A stretch of 64,000 bases of DNA from Streptomyces sp. NBC_01288 (GTDB lineage: Bacteria > Actinomycetota > Actinomycetes > Streptomycetales > Streptomycetaceae), in assembly GCF_035982055.1 (NCBI RefSeq), contig NZ_CP108427.1:9919001-9983000 (forward strand), given 5' to 3'. The notes under the pieces were generated by a model. That model ran no database searches, was not told the DNA's origin, and was given only the letters and a program-made list of their open reading frames with translations. Within the stretch, counting starts at the first letter, position 1. Each line of letters starts with the position of its first letter. Made by a program: the position numbers and the translations under genes. Below are positions 49,330 through 57,611 of the stretch, piece by piece.

Positions 49330-50106
49330 TCAGGCGGCCGGGTCGAACGTGATTCCGGACGGTTTGGCCGACGTCAGGTGGGCCACGAAGTTCGCGTCCT
49401 TGAGACCGAAGTTGGCACTGCCGAAGTCGTACGCGCTCAACTTGTCGCGCAGGCCCGCCGGGTAGCCGTTCCAGCCGACGAGCGGCGGGTACTGCCAGGT
49501 GTGCTTGTCGTTCTCCGGAGGCTCGTCGTTCGCGTTCCCCAGCCGGAAGTCGTGCGTGCCGATGCCGTCCTTGTGGTAGACGATCTTGGCGTGCGTGCCG
49601 TCGAAGCGGACGTCGGACGCCGCGTGCACGGTGAACGAACCGTGGTTGGACGTCGAGACGTACTGGATCGTGCCGTTCTGCACCCACACCACGACGTGTT
49701 CCCAGTCGTTGCGATGTCCGCCGATGCTGCTGTTGGCGACGGCCTGGTCCTTCTCGAAGTAGAGGCCGTACATGTACGCGCACCAGCCGTTGTTGCACTT
49801 GTAGCGCGAGTAGCTGTTGGTGTTGTCGAGGTCCGAGGCGTCGTGGCACTCGCCGCTGAGCGAACCCGTCGGGTTCAGGCCGCCGTTGATCGTCCCGTCG
49901 GGGCCGATCGCGGGCGTCGGGTAGCAGCCGTCCGTGTCGTAGTCGAAGGCGGGCAGATACGTCTGTTCGGCGGCTTCGGCGTTCGCGGGCAGCGCCGTGG
50001 GCGGGGCGGCGAAGGCCGCGGAGGGGAAGGCGATGACGAGCGCGGCGGCACCGCCGAGGCCGACGAGCCACCTGCCACGACGGGTGCGGGACTTCTGGGA
50101 CGACAC
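49330..50106 (-). CDS. Secreted NPP1/necrosis-inducing-like protein (258 aa)
   Basis: A Sec signal peptide (RRGRWLVGLGGAAALVIAFPSAAFA) is followed by a necrosis- and ethylene-inducing-protein-like domain: AFDYDTDGCYPTPAIGPDG, RYKCNNGWCAYMYGLYFEKDQ and the heptapeptide GHRNDWE at residues 130-136. Cytotoxic members have GHRHDWE; here position 133 is Asn. GTG 50106 follows AGGAGGACGCA. The two cysteine pairs suggest disulfides. Substrates in plant pathogens are membrane sphingolipids; the role in a soil actinomycete is unknown. Confidence 0.85.
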   Translation of the reverse strand: MSSQKSRTRRGRWLVGLGGAAALVIAFPSAAFAAPPTALPANAEAAEQTYLPAFDYDTDGCYPTPAIGPDGTINGGLNPTGSLSGECHDASDLDNTNSYSRYKCNNGWCAYMYGLYFEKDQAVANSSIGGHRNDWEHVVVWVQNGTIQYVSTSNHGSFTVHAASDVRFDGTHAKIVYHKDGIGTHDFRLGNANDEPPENDKHTWQYPPLVGWNGYPAGLRDKLSAYDFGSANFGLKDANFVAHLTSAKPSGITFDPAA

Positions 50107-50240
50107 TGCGTCCTCCTCTTGGGTGCAGCCCAACGGCTCTGGGGGGAAAGGGCTTTCATGGTGCCGACTTTCCATGTACGCGCCAAGGGGGTGGGGTGTC
50201 ACTTCGGTAACGGGCGACCCAATACTTGATCTACGCAACT

Positions 50241-51260
50241 TCATTGACGCTCGGGCAGATCCGCCGCCGACTCCTCCGGCGCGAGGTCCGGGCGCAGCCG
50301 CAGCCAGGACGGCTGGCGCAGCATCCCGGCCCGGGTACGGGTGCTGTAGCGGACCTCGCCGACCAGCCGGGGCACCACCCAACGCGCGCCGGCCACCCGC
50401 GGTACGGGGTCGAAGGGGCATGTGTCGGTCCCGGCCGCCCGCAGGAGTACGGCGAGTTCGGCACGCTCGGCCTCGCTCCAGCCGGTGCCGACATTGCCGA
50501 CGTACCGCAGCCGGCCGCCCGCTCGCTGCCCCACCAGCACCGCGCCGGGCAGGCCTGTCAGGCGCCCCTTGCCCGGCACCCAGCCGCCGACCAGCACGTC
50601 CTCGCTGCGCAGGTTGCGGATCTTGATCCAGGCGCGGGAACGGACCCCGGGTTCGTACACCGAGTCCAGCCGCTTGCAGACCAGGCCTTCCAGTCCGTGC
50701 TCGCGGGTGGCCCGCAGGGCTTCTGCGCCATGTCCGGTGAGGGCGGCGGGAGTTGACCAGTAAGGGCCGTCGAGGTCGAGGTGCTCCAGCGTGGTGCGTC
50801 GATGGGCGTAGGGGAGGGTGAGGAGCGGTTGTCCGAGGTGGGGGATGTCGAACAGCACGAGATGGACAGGTGTTTCGGCGGCTCGGCGCGCCGCCTGCGC
50901 CGGTGACCCGGCCAGGCCCATCCGGCCCTGGAGCAACTGGAAGTCGGCGCGGCCTTGTTGATCCAGGGCGAGCACCTCGCCGTCGAGGATGGCCGGGGTG
51001 GTGCCCAACTCCCGGGCCAGGGCGAGTAGTTCGGGGTAGGCGGCGGTGATGTCCTCGCCGGAGCGGGCGCGCAGGAGGACGCTGCCGTCGCCGGGGAGGT
51101 GGACGAGTACGCGCTGGCCGTCCTGTTTGGTCTCGTAGGCCCACTGGGCGTCCTGTGCGGTCGGCGGGAGGGGGCCGGGGGTGGCGAGCATGGGCGGGAT
51201 GCGGGGGAGGGGTGGTGGCGGGGTCACGGCAGAGGTGTCGACGGGCTTGGGCGGTGGCAC
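50241..51260 (-). CDS. ATP-dependent DNA ligase (LigC/LigD ligase-domain type, 339 aa)
   Basis: Nucleotidyltransferase motifs are in order: motif I ETKQDGQRVLVH with catalytic Lys45 (KxDG), motif III LFDIPHLG, motif IV EGLVCKRLDSVYEPG and motif V AWIKIRNLR, then an OB-fold domain. It seals DNA nicks using ATP, probably in non-homologous end joining or gap repair, as LigC and LigD do. No Ku or polymerase gene is adjacent. GTG 51260 lacks a clear ribosome binding site; a shorter start at Met24 is possible. Confidence 0.85.
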   Translation of the reverse strand: MPPPKPVDTSAVTPPPPLPRIPPMLATPGPLPPTAQDAQWAYETKQDGQRVLVHLPGDGSVLLRARSGEDITAAYPELLALARELGTTPAILDGEVLALDQQGRADFQLLQGRMGLAGSPAQAARRAAETPVHLVLFDIPHLGQPLLTLPYAHRRTTLEHLDLDGPYWSTPAALTGHGAEALRATREHGLEGLVCKRLDSVYEPGVRSRAWIKIRNLRSEDVLVGGWVPGKGRLTGLPGAVLVGQRAGGRLRYVGNVGTGWSEAERAELAVLLRAAGTDTCPFDPVPRVAGARWVVPRLVGEVRYSTRTRAGMLRQPSWLRLRPDLAPEESAADLPERQ

Positions 51261-51375
51261 GCGTGTTTCGGGGTGGGTTCGCCTGAACGGGGGCGGTTCG
51301 GCGCGAGGGGCGCCGGGTGTGCCTACGTGCCGCCGCCCGTGTCATCCCCGGGTGCGAAGAGCGGCGGCCCGTGCG

Positions 51376-52020
51376 TCACACGTTCTGGAGGTAGGCCAGT
51401 ACCGCCAGCACCCGGCGGTGCCCGCTGTCGCTCTGCGGCAGGCTCAGCTTCAGGAACACATTGCCGATGTGCTTGCTGACAGCGCGTTCCGTGACGACCA
51501 GGGTCTTGGCGATCGTCGTGTTGTCGTGCCCCTCCGCCATCAGCTTCAGCACCTCGCGCTCGCGCGGGGTCAGCGAGTCCAGCGGTGAGTTGCGGCGCCG
51601 GGTGAGCAGCTCGGTCACCACCTCGGGGTCGAGCGCCGTACCGCCGGCCGCCACCCGGTCCAGCGCGTCGAGGAACTCGTCCACGCGGCCGATCCGGTCC
51701 TTGAGCAGATAGCCGACCCCGCTCGCCCCGACGCCCAACAGCTCGGCGGCGTACGACTCCTCGACGTACTGCGACAGCACCAGCACCGGCAGCCCCGGGA
51801 TCTTCTCCCGTGCCTCCAACGCGGCCCGCAGACCCTCGTCGCGGAAACCGGGCGGCATCCGCACATCCAGCACGGCCACGTCCGGCCGGTGTTCGAGCAG
51901 CGCGGGCAGCACCTCGGGCCCGCTGCCCGCGACGGCCACCACCTCGTGGCCTGCCGATGTCAGCAGCAGGACCAGCCCCTCCCTGAGCAGGGCGTTGTCC
52001 TCGGCGAGCACCACTCTCAC
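51376..52020 (-). CDS. NarL/LuxR-family response regulator (214 aa)
   Basis: The receiver domain has the acidic pair VVLAEDNALLREGL, phospho-Asp in VAVLDVRMPPGFRDEG and LLKDRIGRVDEF. The C-terminal LuxR-type helix-turn-helix reads SLTPREREVLKLMAEGHDNTTIAKTLVVTERAVSKHIGNVFLKL. GTG 52020 lies 22 bases after the partner kinase stop. The pair forms a typical NarL-type two-component system; no target is evident nearby. Confidence 0.92.
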   Translation of the reverse strand: MRVVLAEDNALLREGLVLLLTSAGHEVVAVAGSGPEVLPALLEHRPDVAVLDVRMPPGFRDEGLRAALEAREKIPGLPVLVLSQYVEESYAAELLGVGASGVGYLLKDRIGRVDEFLDALDRVAAGGTALDPEVVTELLTRRRNSPLDSLTPREREVLKLMAEGHDNTTIAKTLVVTERAVSKHIGNVFLKLSLPQSDSGHRRVLAVLAYLQNV

Positions 52021-52042
52021 GACAGTTCCGCCTCAACCACAC

Positions 52043-53203
52043 TCACCAGACGCACGGCAGCTCCACTTCGATCACGGTAGGTCCCCCCACGGGGCTGGTC
52101 ACAGTCACACCGCCGTCGAGCGCGGCGACCCGGCGCCGCATGCCCAGCAGCCCCGTTCCGCCCGCTTCGTCGGCTCCGCCCCGGCCCTCGTCGCGCACCC
52201 GGACGCGCAGTCCGGTGCGGGCGCGGGCGAGGTGGACGTCGGCGCGGTCGGCGCCGCTGTACTTGGCCGCGTTGGTCAGCGACTCGGCGATCACGAAGTA
52301 CGCGGCCGCCTCCACCGCCGCGGGCGCGCGCGGCCCGTCGTGCCCGTCGGTCAGCCCGTCCACGGTCACGGTGACGGTCAGCGCGCTGCTGGCGGCGAGC
52401 GCGCGCACCGCGCCGACCAGGCCGCGGTCGGTGAGGATCGGCGGATGGATCGCGCGCACCACGTGCCGCAGATCCGTCAACGCCTCCTCGGCCAGCGTCT
52501 GCGCGTCGTCGAGCATCCTGCGCGCCGCCGCCGGGTCCTGGTCGTAGGCCCGTTTGGCGAGCCCGATCCGCATCGACAGCGAGACCAGCCGGGCCTGGGT
52601 GCCGTCGTGCAGGTCGCGTTCGATCCGACGCAGCTCGGCGCCGTGTGCGGCGATCGCGCCCGCCCGGGTCTGCACCAACTCCTCCACCCTGACGGCCAGT
52701 TGGGCCTTGGGTGAGGGCTTCAGCAGGACGGTGGACCAGTACGCGTCGAGATCCGCGAGCCGGCTGATCAACGGCAGGACGACGGCCCGGCGGCGCAGCA
52801 GCCCGCACCACACCCCGTCGACGACCAGTCCCAGCGGCCACAACGGCAGCATCAGCACGGGCAGCGTGCCGTAGGCGTAGTAGGCGACCATCCAACGGAA
52901 GTCGGTCAGCGTGCCCGGGTCGCGGACCGCCGTGCGCACCCGCTCCCGCACGGTGCCGGTGAGCGGCTGGTACGCCTCGGGGATCTTCCGGCCCGTCCAG
53001 GCGCCCGCCTGCTGCCGCTTGGCCCCGGCGATCCGCCGTATCAGCAGCACCGTCTCGGGCAGCATGAACGCGCCGACCACGGCGGCCGTGGCCACCGCGG
53101 TGAGCAGCAGCACGGTGATGAAGATGTACGACCCGAAGGCCATCGCGGCGGAGACGACCAGCTGGACTGTCGCCCGGGCGGCCTCCCGCACGGTTGCGCG
53201 CAT
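52043..53203 (-). CDS. NarL-type sensor histidine kinase (HisKA_3, 386 aa)
   Basis: An N-terminal membrane region with about three hydrophobic segments (about residues 15-55 and 118-150) precedes HisKA_3 with RRIERDLHDGTQARLVSLSMRIGLA and a HATPase_c domain with VIAESLTNAAKYSGAD and GTGLLGMRRRVAALDGGV. ATG 53203 is selected; a TAACCT sequence 7 bases upstream would fit a leaderless promoter -10, which explains the absence of a ribosome binding site. It is cotranscribed with the response regulator. Confidence 0.9.
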   Translation of the reverse strand: MRATVREAARATVQLVVSAAMAFGSYIFITVLLLTAVATAAVVGAFMLPETVLLIRRIAGAKRQQAGAWTGRKIPEAYQPLTGTVRERVRTAVRDPGTLTDFRWMVAYYAYGTLPVLMLPLWPLGLVVDGVWCGLLRRRAVVLPLISRLADLDAYWSTVLLKPSPKAQLAVRVEELVQTRAGAIAAHGAELRRIERDLHDGTQARLVSLSMRIGLAKRAYDQDPAAARRMLDDAQTLAEEALTDLRHVVRAIHPPILTDRGLVGAVRALAASSALTVTVTVDGLTDGHDGPRAPAAVEAAAYFVIAESLTNAAKYSGADRADVHLARARTGLRVRVRDEGRGGADEAGGTGLLGMRRRVAALDGGVTVTSPVGGPTVIEVELPCVW

Positions 53204-53381
53204 GAAGATCAGGTTAGGCGCATCCGTCCGGGCGCGGGGGAGCGGGCGGAGGAATCGTCGAGGCAACACGTCAGCCAAGATCCAAGTCTGCTCGATCGGG
53301 AGGAAACCGCACATGAGCCGGTGGGCGGCACCCGTGAAGCCGCTGTCCGCGTCGGGGTCTGTGTGGCCGGAACGCGACGTT

Positions 53382-53411
53382 GTTTAAGTCAGTTGCTTGA
53401 CCTGAATGAGG
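53382..53411. promoter_or_regulatory. Candidate operator before the P450-cluster TetR gene
   Basis: TTTAAGTCAGTTGCTTGACC contains the imperfect inverted repeat AAGTCA-GTTGC-TTGACCT about 40-65 bases before the TetR start. Its TTGCTTGA word recurs in the 28-bp repeats before the OmpR-type regulator at 56.5 kb, suggesting a common regulator. Confidence 0.4.
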
Positions 53412-53450
53412 GATTCCGGTTGTCTGGGGCGCGTGTCCAGGAGAACGGCG

Positions 53451-54104
53451 GTGGCCGCGATGGCGGACGGGACGACAGTGCGGACCGAAGTGGTCGCCGG
53501 TACCCGGGAGTTGATCCTCACGACGGCGGAGCGGTTGTTCGCCGAACTCGGCGTCCACGCCGTCTCCAACCGCCGGGTCAGCGAAGCCGCCGGCCAGGGC
53601 AACAACGCGGCCGTCGGCTACCACTTCGGCACCAAGGCCGACCTGGTACGGGCCATCGCCCGCAAGCACGCCGAACGGGTCGAGGGGAACCGGGTCCGCC
53701 TGCTCGCCGAGATCGGTGACTCCGCGGACGTACGGGACTGGGTGTCCTGTCTGGTCCGCCCGAACACCGAGCATCTGGCGGCCCTCGGCAGCCCCACCTG
53801 GCACGCCCGGTTCTGTGCCCAGGTCATGACCGACCCCGCCCTCCACCGGATCATGGTCGAGGAGTCCCTCAACTCCCCGTCCCTGCGGCAGCTCGTCGAC
53901 GGACTGTGGCGGTGCCTGCCCCGGCTGCCCGACGAGGTGCGCGCCGAACGCGCCTCCATGGCACGCCACTTGATCCTCCACGCCTGCGCCGAACGCGAGC
54001 GTGCCCTCGCCGAGAACACCCCTACGCCCAGGGCGAGTTGGCATGACGCCGCCACCGGCCTCGTCGACGCGATCGTCGGCCTGTTGCAGGCCCCCGCCAC
54101 CTGA
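53451..54104 (+). CDS. TetR-family regulator of the P450 cluster (217 aa)
   Basis: The helix-turn-helix reads ILTTAERLFAELGVHAVSNRRVSEAAGQGNNAAVGYHFGTKADLVRAIARKHAE. The C-terminal domain has no recognised ligand motif. GTG 53451 has GGAG 8 bases upstream and is preferred to ATG 53460. It directly precedes the first P450 (48-base gap, same strand), so it probably controls that gene and perhaps the whole cluster, as CamR does for the camphor operon, which is also a TetR protein. Confidence 0.87.
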   Translation: MAAMADGTTVRTEVVAGTRELILTTAERLFAELGVHAVSNRRVSEAAGQGNNAAVGYHFGTKADLVRAIARKHAERVEGNRVRLLAEIGDSADVRDWVSCLVRPNTEHLAALGSPTWHARFCAQVMTDPALHRIMVEESLNSPSLRQLVDGLWRCLPRLPDEVRAERASMARHLILHACAERERALAENTPTPRASWHDAATGLVDAIVGLLQAPAT

Positions 54105-54152
54105 CCCCCCACCCGAACCACCCGACCGTACGAGCAGAGAAGCGGTGAACCG

Positions 54153-55382
54153 ATGCCCCCCACACCGAACGCTGTCGACCAACTCCCCACCGACATCGCC
54201 CCGTTCCCGATGCCCAGGGCCGCGGCCTGTCCCTTCGACCCGCCGCCCCGGCTGCGCGCCGAACAGCAGGAGCGACCGCTCACCCGGGTCCGCCTGTGGG
54301 ACGGCAGCACCCCCTGGCTGGTGACCCGGTACGCCGACCAGCGCACGCTGCTCCTGGACCCGAGGGTCAGCGCCGACGTCACCCGGCCCGGCTACCCGGG
54401 CCAGATCGCGTTCACCGGCGAGAACACCGCCAGTTTCATCCTCATGGACGACCCCGAGCACGCCCGGCTGCGCCGGATGGTCACCGCGCCGTTCGCCATC
54501 AAACGGATGGACGCCCTGCGCCCCGCCGTCCAGAAGATCGTGGACAACCTGATCGACGACCTGCTGGCCGGCCCCAACCCGGTTGATCTGGTCCAGGCGT
54601 TCGCGCTGCCCGTGCCCTCGCTGGTGATCTGTGAACTGCTCGGAGTGCCGTACGGCGACCACGACTTCTTCCAGGAGAACAGCAGCACCCTCATCAGGCG
54701 GGACGCGTCCACCGAGGAGCGGATGGCCGCCAGCGCACGGCTGATCGAGTACCTCGACGGCCTGTTGGGCACGAAGGCGACCAACCCCGCCCAGGATCTG
54801 CTGTCCGGGCTGGTCGCGCGGATCGAGTCGGGCGAGCTGACCAGCTCGGAGGCGGCCCGCATGGGCGTGCTGCTCCTGGTGGCCGGGCATGAGACGACCG
54901 CCAACATGATCGCCCTTGGCACCCTCGCCCTGCTCGAACACCCCGACCAGCTCGCCCTGTTGCGGGACACGGACGATCCCAAGCTGGTCGTCTCGGCGGT
55001 CGAGGAACTCCTGCGGTACCTCAACATCCCGCACAACGGACGGCGCCGAGTGGCCCTGGAGGACATCGAGTTCGCGGGCGAGACGATCCGCGCGGGCGAG
55101 GGCATCATCCTGCCCAACGACATCGCCAACCGGGACCCCGACGCCTTCACCGACCCCGACCGCCTCGACCTCACCAGGCCCGAGGCCCGCCGCCACGTCG
55201 CCTTCGGCTTCGGCGTCCACCAGTGCCTGGGCCAGCCGCTGGCCAGGATGGAACTCCAGGTCGTCTACAGCACGTTGTACCGCCGCATCCCCACCCTCCG
55301 CAGGGCCACCGACCTCGACAGGATCCCGTTCAAACACGACGGCTCCGTCTACGGCGTCCACGAACTGCCCGTCGCGTGGTGA
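54153..55382 (+). CDS. Cytochrome P450, CYP105-like (409 aa)
   Basis: Soluble bacterial P450. The I-helix oxygen-binding motif is LVAGHETTANM, the K-helix ExxR is VEELLRYL, and the heme loop FGFGVHQCLGQPLAR places the ligand at Cys358. Overall pattern and FGFGVHQCLG loop resemble CYP105, the Streptomyces group that hydroxylates terpenes, macrolides and xenobiotics with [3Fe-4S] ferredoxins. It is clearly paralogous to the second P450 in this cluster. It requires the ferredoxin and reductase encoded 4 kb downstream. Confidence 0.94.
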   Translation: MPPTPNAVDQLPTDIAPFPMPRAAACPFDPPPRLRAEQQERPLTRVRLWDGSTPWLVTRYADQRTLLLDPRVSADVTRPGYPGQIAFTGENTASFILMDDPEHARLRRMVTAPFAIKRMDALRPAVQKIVDNLIDDLLAGPNPVDLVQAFALPVPSLVICELLGVPYGDHDFFQENSSTLIRRDASTEERMAASARLIEYLDGLLGTKATNPAQDLLSGLVARIESGELTSSEAARMGVLLLVAGHETTANMIALGTLALLEHPDQLALLRDTDDPKLVVSAVEELLRYLNIPHNGRRRVALEDIEFAGETIRAGEGIILPNDIANRDPDAFTDPDRLDLTRPEARRHVAFGFGVHQCLGQPLARMELQVVYSTLYRRIPTLRRATDLDRIPFKHDGSVYGVHELPVAW

Positions 55383-55429
55383 CAGTCGGGCCGTCCTGAC
55401 CCGACCGAGGTGATGGCCCGGCGCGCCGG

Positions 55430-56194
55430 TCATACGGCGCACCGGCCGTCGTCGACGGGCAGCACGGCTCCGTTGATGTGCCGGGCGGCGTCGGAGGCCA
55501 GGAAGACGAGCGCCGCCGCCTGCTCCTCCGGGAAGGCGATCCGGTCGGAGTCCACGAGCCCGGGGCCGATCACCCCGGGGCCGTGGGCCCGCGCGTCGAC
55601 GTCGTAGGTGATGCCCGTCGCGGTGGCCCCGGGGGCGATCGCGTTCACGCGGATTCCCCGCCCCCGGTACGTCACGGCGAGAGACCTCACCAGGCCCACG
55701 ATCCCGTGCTTGGCGGCGGTGCAGGCGGCGCCCGCCGCGCTGCCGCGCAGGCCGGCCTCGGCGGCGGTGAAGACGATCGTGCCCCGCCCGGCGGCCAGCA
55801 TGTGCGGCAGCGCGGCCCGGGTCAGCAGGAAGGGTGCCGTCAGATTGATCCGTACGACCCGCTCCCACTCGGCGTCGCCGGTGTCCGCGAGGGCCGACAT
55901 CCGGTCCGTGATCCCGGCGTTGTTGATCAGCACGTCCAGCCCGCCGAACGCGTCGACGGCGGTGGCGACGACCTCGTCCACTACCGCTCGCTCGCTCAGA
56001 TCACCGACGACACGCACGGCGGAACCGCCGTCGTGCTCGATCTCCTTGACCGTCCGCTCGGCGCCCACCCGGTCCTGGTCCGCCACCACGACCTCGGCAC
56101 CCGCGAGCGCGAACCGCAGCGCGGCGGCCCGCCCGATCCCGGACCCCGCCCCGGTGACGACGACACTGCGCCCGTCAAGACCGATGCCGTGCAT
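55430..56194 (-). CDS. Short-chain dehydrogenase-like protein with substituted catalytic residues (254 aa)
   Basis: The NAD(P) site is intact (VVVTGAGSGIGRAAALRFA, residues 11-29; NNAG at 91-94) and the active-site Asn is present (RINLTA). However, the catalytic Ser, expected at 145 in the sequence TAAEAGLRG, is Ala, and the catalytic Tyr, expected at 158 in AACTAAKHG, is Cys; only Lys162 remains. Relatives read TASEA and YTxSK. It may be catalytically dead, a binding or regulatory subunit, or decaying. It is transcribed opposite to the neighbouring genes. The fold ends normally with GAVLPVDDG. Confidence 0.85.
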   Translation of the reverse strand: MHGIGLDGRSVVVTGAGSGIGRAAALRFALAGAEVVVADQDRVGAERTVKEIEHDGGSAVRVVGDLSERAVVDEVVATAVDAFGGLDVLINNAGITDRMSALADTGDAEWERVVRINLTAPFLLTRAALPHMLAAGRGTIVFTAAEAGLRGSAAGAACTAAKHGIVGLVRSLAVTYRGRGIRVNAIAPGATATGITYDVDARAHGPGVIGPGLVDSDRIAFPEEQAAALVFLASDAARHINGAVLPVDDGRCAV

Positions 56195-56435
56195 GGCGTA
56201 CTCCTTGGTTCTGCGCGCGTCCGCCGCGGTCGTCCCGAGGTGGGGGAGAGGGTTCGTCCGCGGACCCGGCGCCGATCCGGGGGGAGTGGCCGGCGACCGG
56301 GTCCGGGACGGCGCCGACCCCCGTCCCCACGGGTTCGGCGCGGGGGCCGCCTTCCGCTCAAGACGGCCCCGGCTCTGGTGAGCGAGGGCTCAGCTGTGCT
56401 CCCGACTCCTGTCGGCCCGCGCTCGGGGCGGGCTT

Positions 56436-56509
56436 CCTTGAGTTAGGCAAGCGTATCTGACTTACTTGAGTCAAGCAATCGAATGTATATTGCTTGAGTC
56501 AGGCAAGCA
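56436..56509 (+). promoter_or_regulatory. Three 28-bp-spaced direct repeats (operator array)
   Basis: CTTGAGT words begin at 56437, 56465 and 56493, exactly 28 bases apart. The copies read CTTGAGTTAGGCAAGCG, CTTGAGTCAAGCAATCG and CTTGAGTCAGGCAAGCA; each is also partly palindromic (CTTG-N7-CAAG). A TATATT at 56486-56491 fits a -10 box just before the third copy. The array lies immediately upstream of the OmpR-type regulator gene in the 334-bp divergent region with the SDR-like gene. No coding frame is present. Confidence 0.75.
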
Positions 56510-56528
56510 GGACGGTAGGGTGACGCTC

Positions 56529-57251
56529 ATGTCCACGTACGACAGCATCAGTGAGACACGATCACTCGCCCGCGGTGGCGGGCAGCATCTGCTCGTCGCC
56601 GTGGACGAGCCGGACAACGCCGAACTCCTCTCCACGACACTGGAGTTGGCGGGCTACCACATCAGGACGGCCGGCAACGGCACCGAGGTGGTGTCCCGGC
56701 TCGCGGAGCAGCGGTTCGAACTGGTCGTCATAGACGCGGAGTTGCCCGAGATGGACGCCCTCGCGCAGGGCCGCCGGCTCGTCACGCACCGCCCGCCCGT
56801 CCTCCTGCTCACCGGCTGGGACGCCCTCGACAAGCTGCTGCCCGAACTGGGCGCGGGGGAGCGGGACTACGTCACCAAGCCCTTCCGGATCGCCGAAGTC
56901 CTCGCCCGCATCCAGGTGTTACTGCGCGGCCGGGGCGGCGGACGCGACGGCGCGCTGCACTACGCCGACCTCGTCCTGGACGACACCACCTGCCAGGCGC
57001 GGCGCGGTCGACGTACCCTCGATCTCACGCCCGCGGAGTACCGGCTGCTGCGCCACCTCCTCGTCAACGCGCACAAGGTGCTGTCCAAGGAGCAGATCAG
57101 CCGCTACGTCTGGGGCGACTTCCGCGGCGACAACGCGATGGAGCAGCTCGTCTCCCGCCTCCGCCGCAAGGTTGACCAGGAGGGTGCGCCCCTGATCCAC
57201 ACGCGCCGGGGTTTCGGCTACTGGCTCGGGCGGTCGGCCGACGAGCGGTGA
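56529..57251 (+). CDS. Orphan OmpR-type response regulator (240 aa)
   Basis: A receiver domain (20-130) and winged-helix DNA-binding domain (145-236: LDLTPAEYRLLRHLLVNAHKVLSKEQISRYVWG, VSRLRRKVDQEG). The receiver keeps an acidic pair in VAVDEPDN, the phospho-Asp in LVVIDAELPEMDAL and Lys in VTKPFRI, so phosphorylation is possible. No histidine kinase is adjacent. ATG 56529 has GTAGGG about 9 bases upstream. It sits between the SDR-like gene and the second P450, and its promoter carries the 28-bp repeats. Confidence 0.87.
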   Translation: MSTYDSISETRSLARGGGQHLLVAVDEPDNAELLSTTLELAGYHIRTAGNGTEVVSRLAEQRFELVVIDAELPEMDALAQGRRLVTHRPPVLLLTGWDALDKLLPELGAGERDYVTKPFRIAEVLARIQVLLRGRGGGRDGALHYADLVLDDTTCQARRGRRTLDLTPAEYRLLRHLLVNAHKVLSKEQISRYVWGDFRGDNAMEQLVSRLRRKVDQEGAPLIHTRRGFGYWLGRSADER

Positions 57252-57318
57252 GGGCCCTGCCGGGGGAATTGCACGGGATGCGCGGAGCAAATATGGACAC
57301 CCTGTGAAGCCGGGGTGT

Positions 57319-57355
57319 CGGGCGGTGTCACGGTGACGTGGTGCCGCCCGTTTTT
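57319..57355 (+). terminator. Rho-independent-type terminator
   Basis: CGGGCGG and CCGCCCG form the stem, with inner CACG/CGTG pairs and a GTGA loop, followed by TTTTT. It lies 70 bases after the OmpR-type regulator stop and separates it from the second P450 operon. Confidence 0.75.
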
Positions 57356-57393
57356 CGTTACGTTCGCGAGTCGATGTCGTCGCATCACGTCCA

Positions 57394-57424
57394 GTCAACT
57401 CCCATGCAATTCAGCTGAGTTGAC
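57394..57424. promoter_or_regulatory. Inverted repeat upstream of the second P450
   Basis: GTCAACTC (57394-57401) and GAGTTGAC (57417-57424) are perfect 8-bp inverted arms with a 15-base spacer, in the 360-bp gap before the P450-ferredoxin operon. It is a plausible operator; no convincing promoter boxes were found with it. Confidence 0.45.
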
Positions 57425-57493
57425 CCTCCATGGCATCTCTGTCCGGTTCATGGCAACAGCGTCGACATGTGATCTGGGCCACGTCAGGTTGTT

Positions 57494-57507
57494 GTCAGGA
57501 AACTGAC
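57494..57507 (+). promoter_or_regulatory. GAAA-loop hairpin in the P450-2 leader
   Basis: GTCAG-GAAA-CTGAC forms a 5-bp stem capped by a GNRA-type tetraloop about 105 bases before the P450 start. It may be a 5' UTR structure or a small operator. Confidence 0.35.
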
Positions 57508-57611
57508 CGGAAGGCGTCAGCCCGCTCTGTTTGCATGTGCTCATCGAGGCCTCGATCCCAGTACCCCGGCGCTCCGCCCCCACACGGAGCCCCCCACCAC
57601 CGAGGAGAGAC

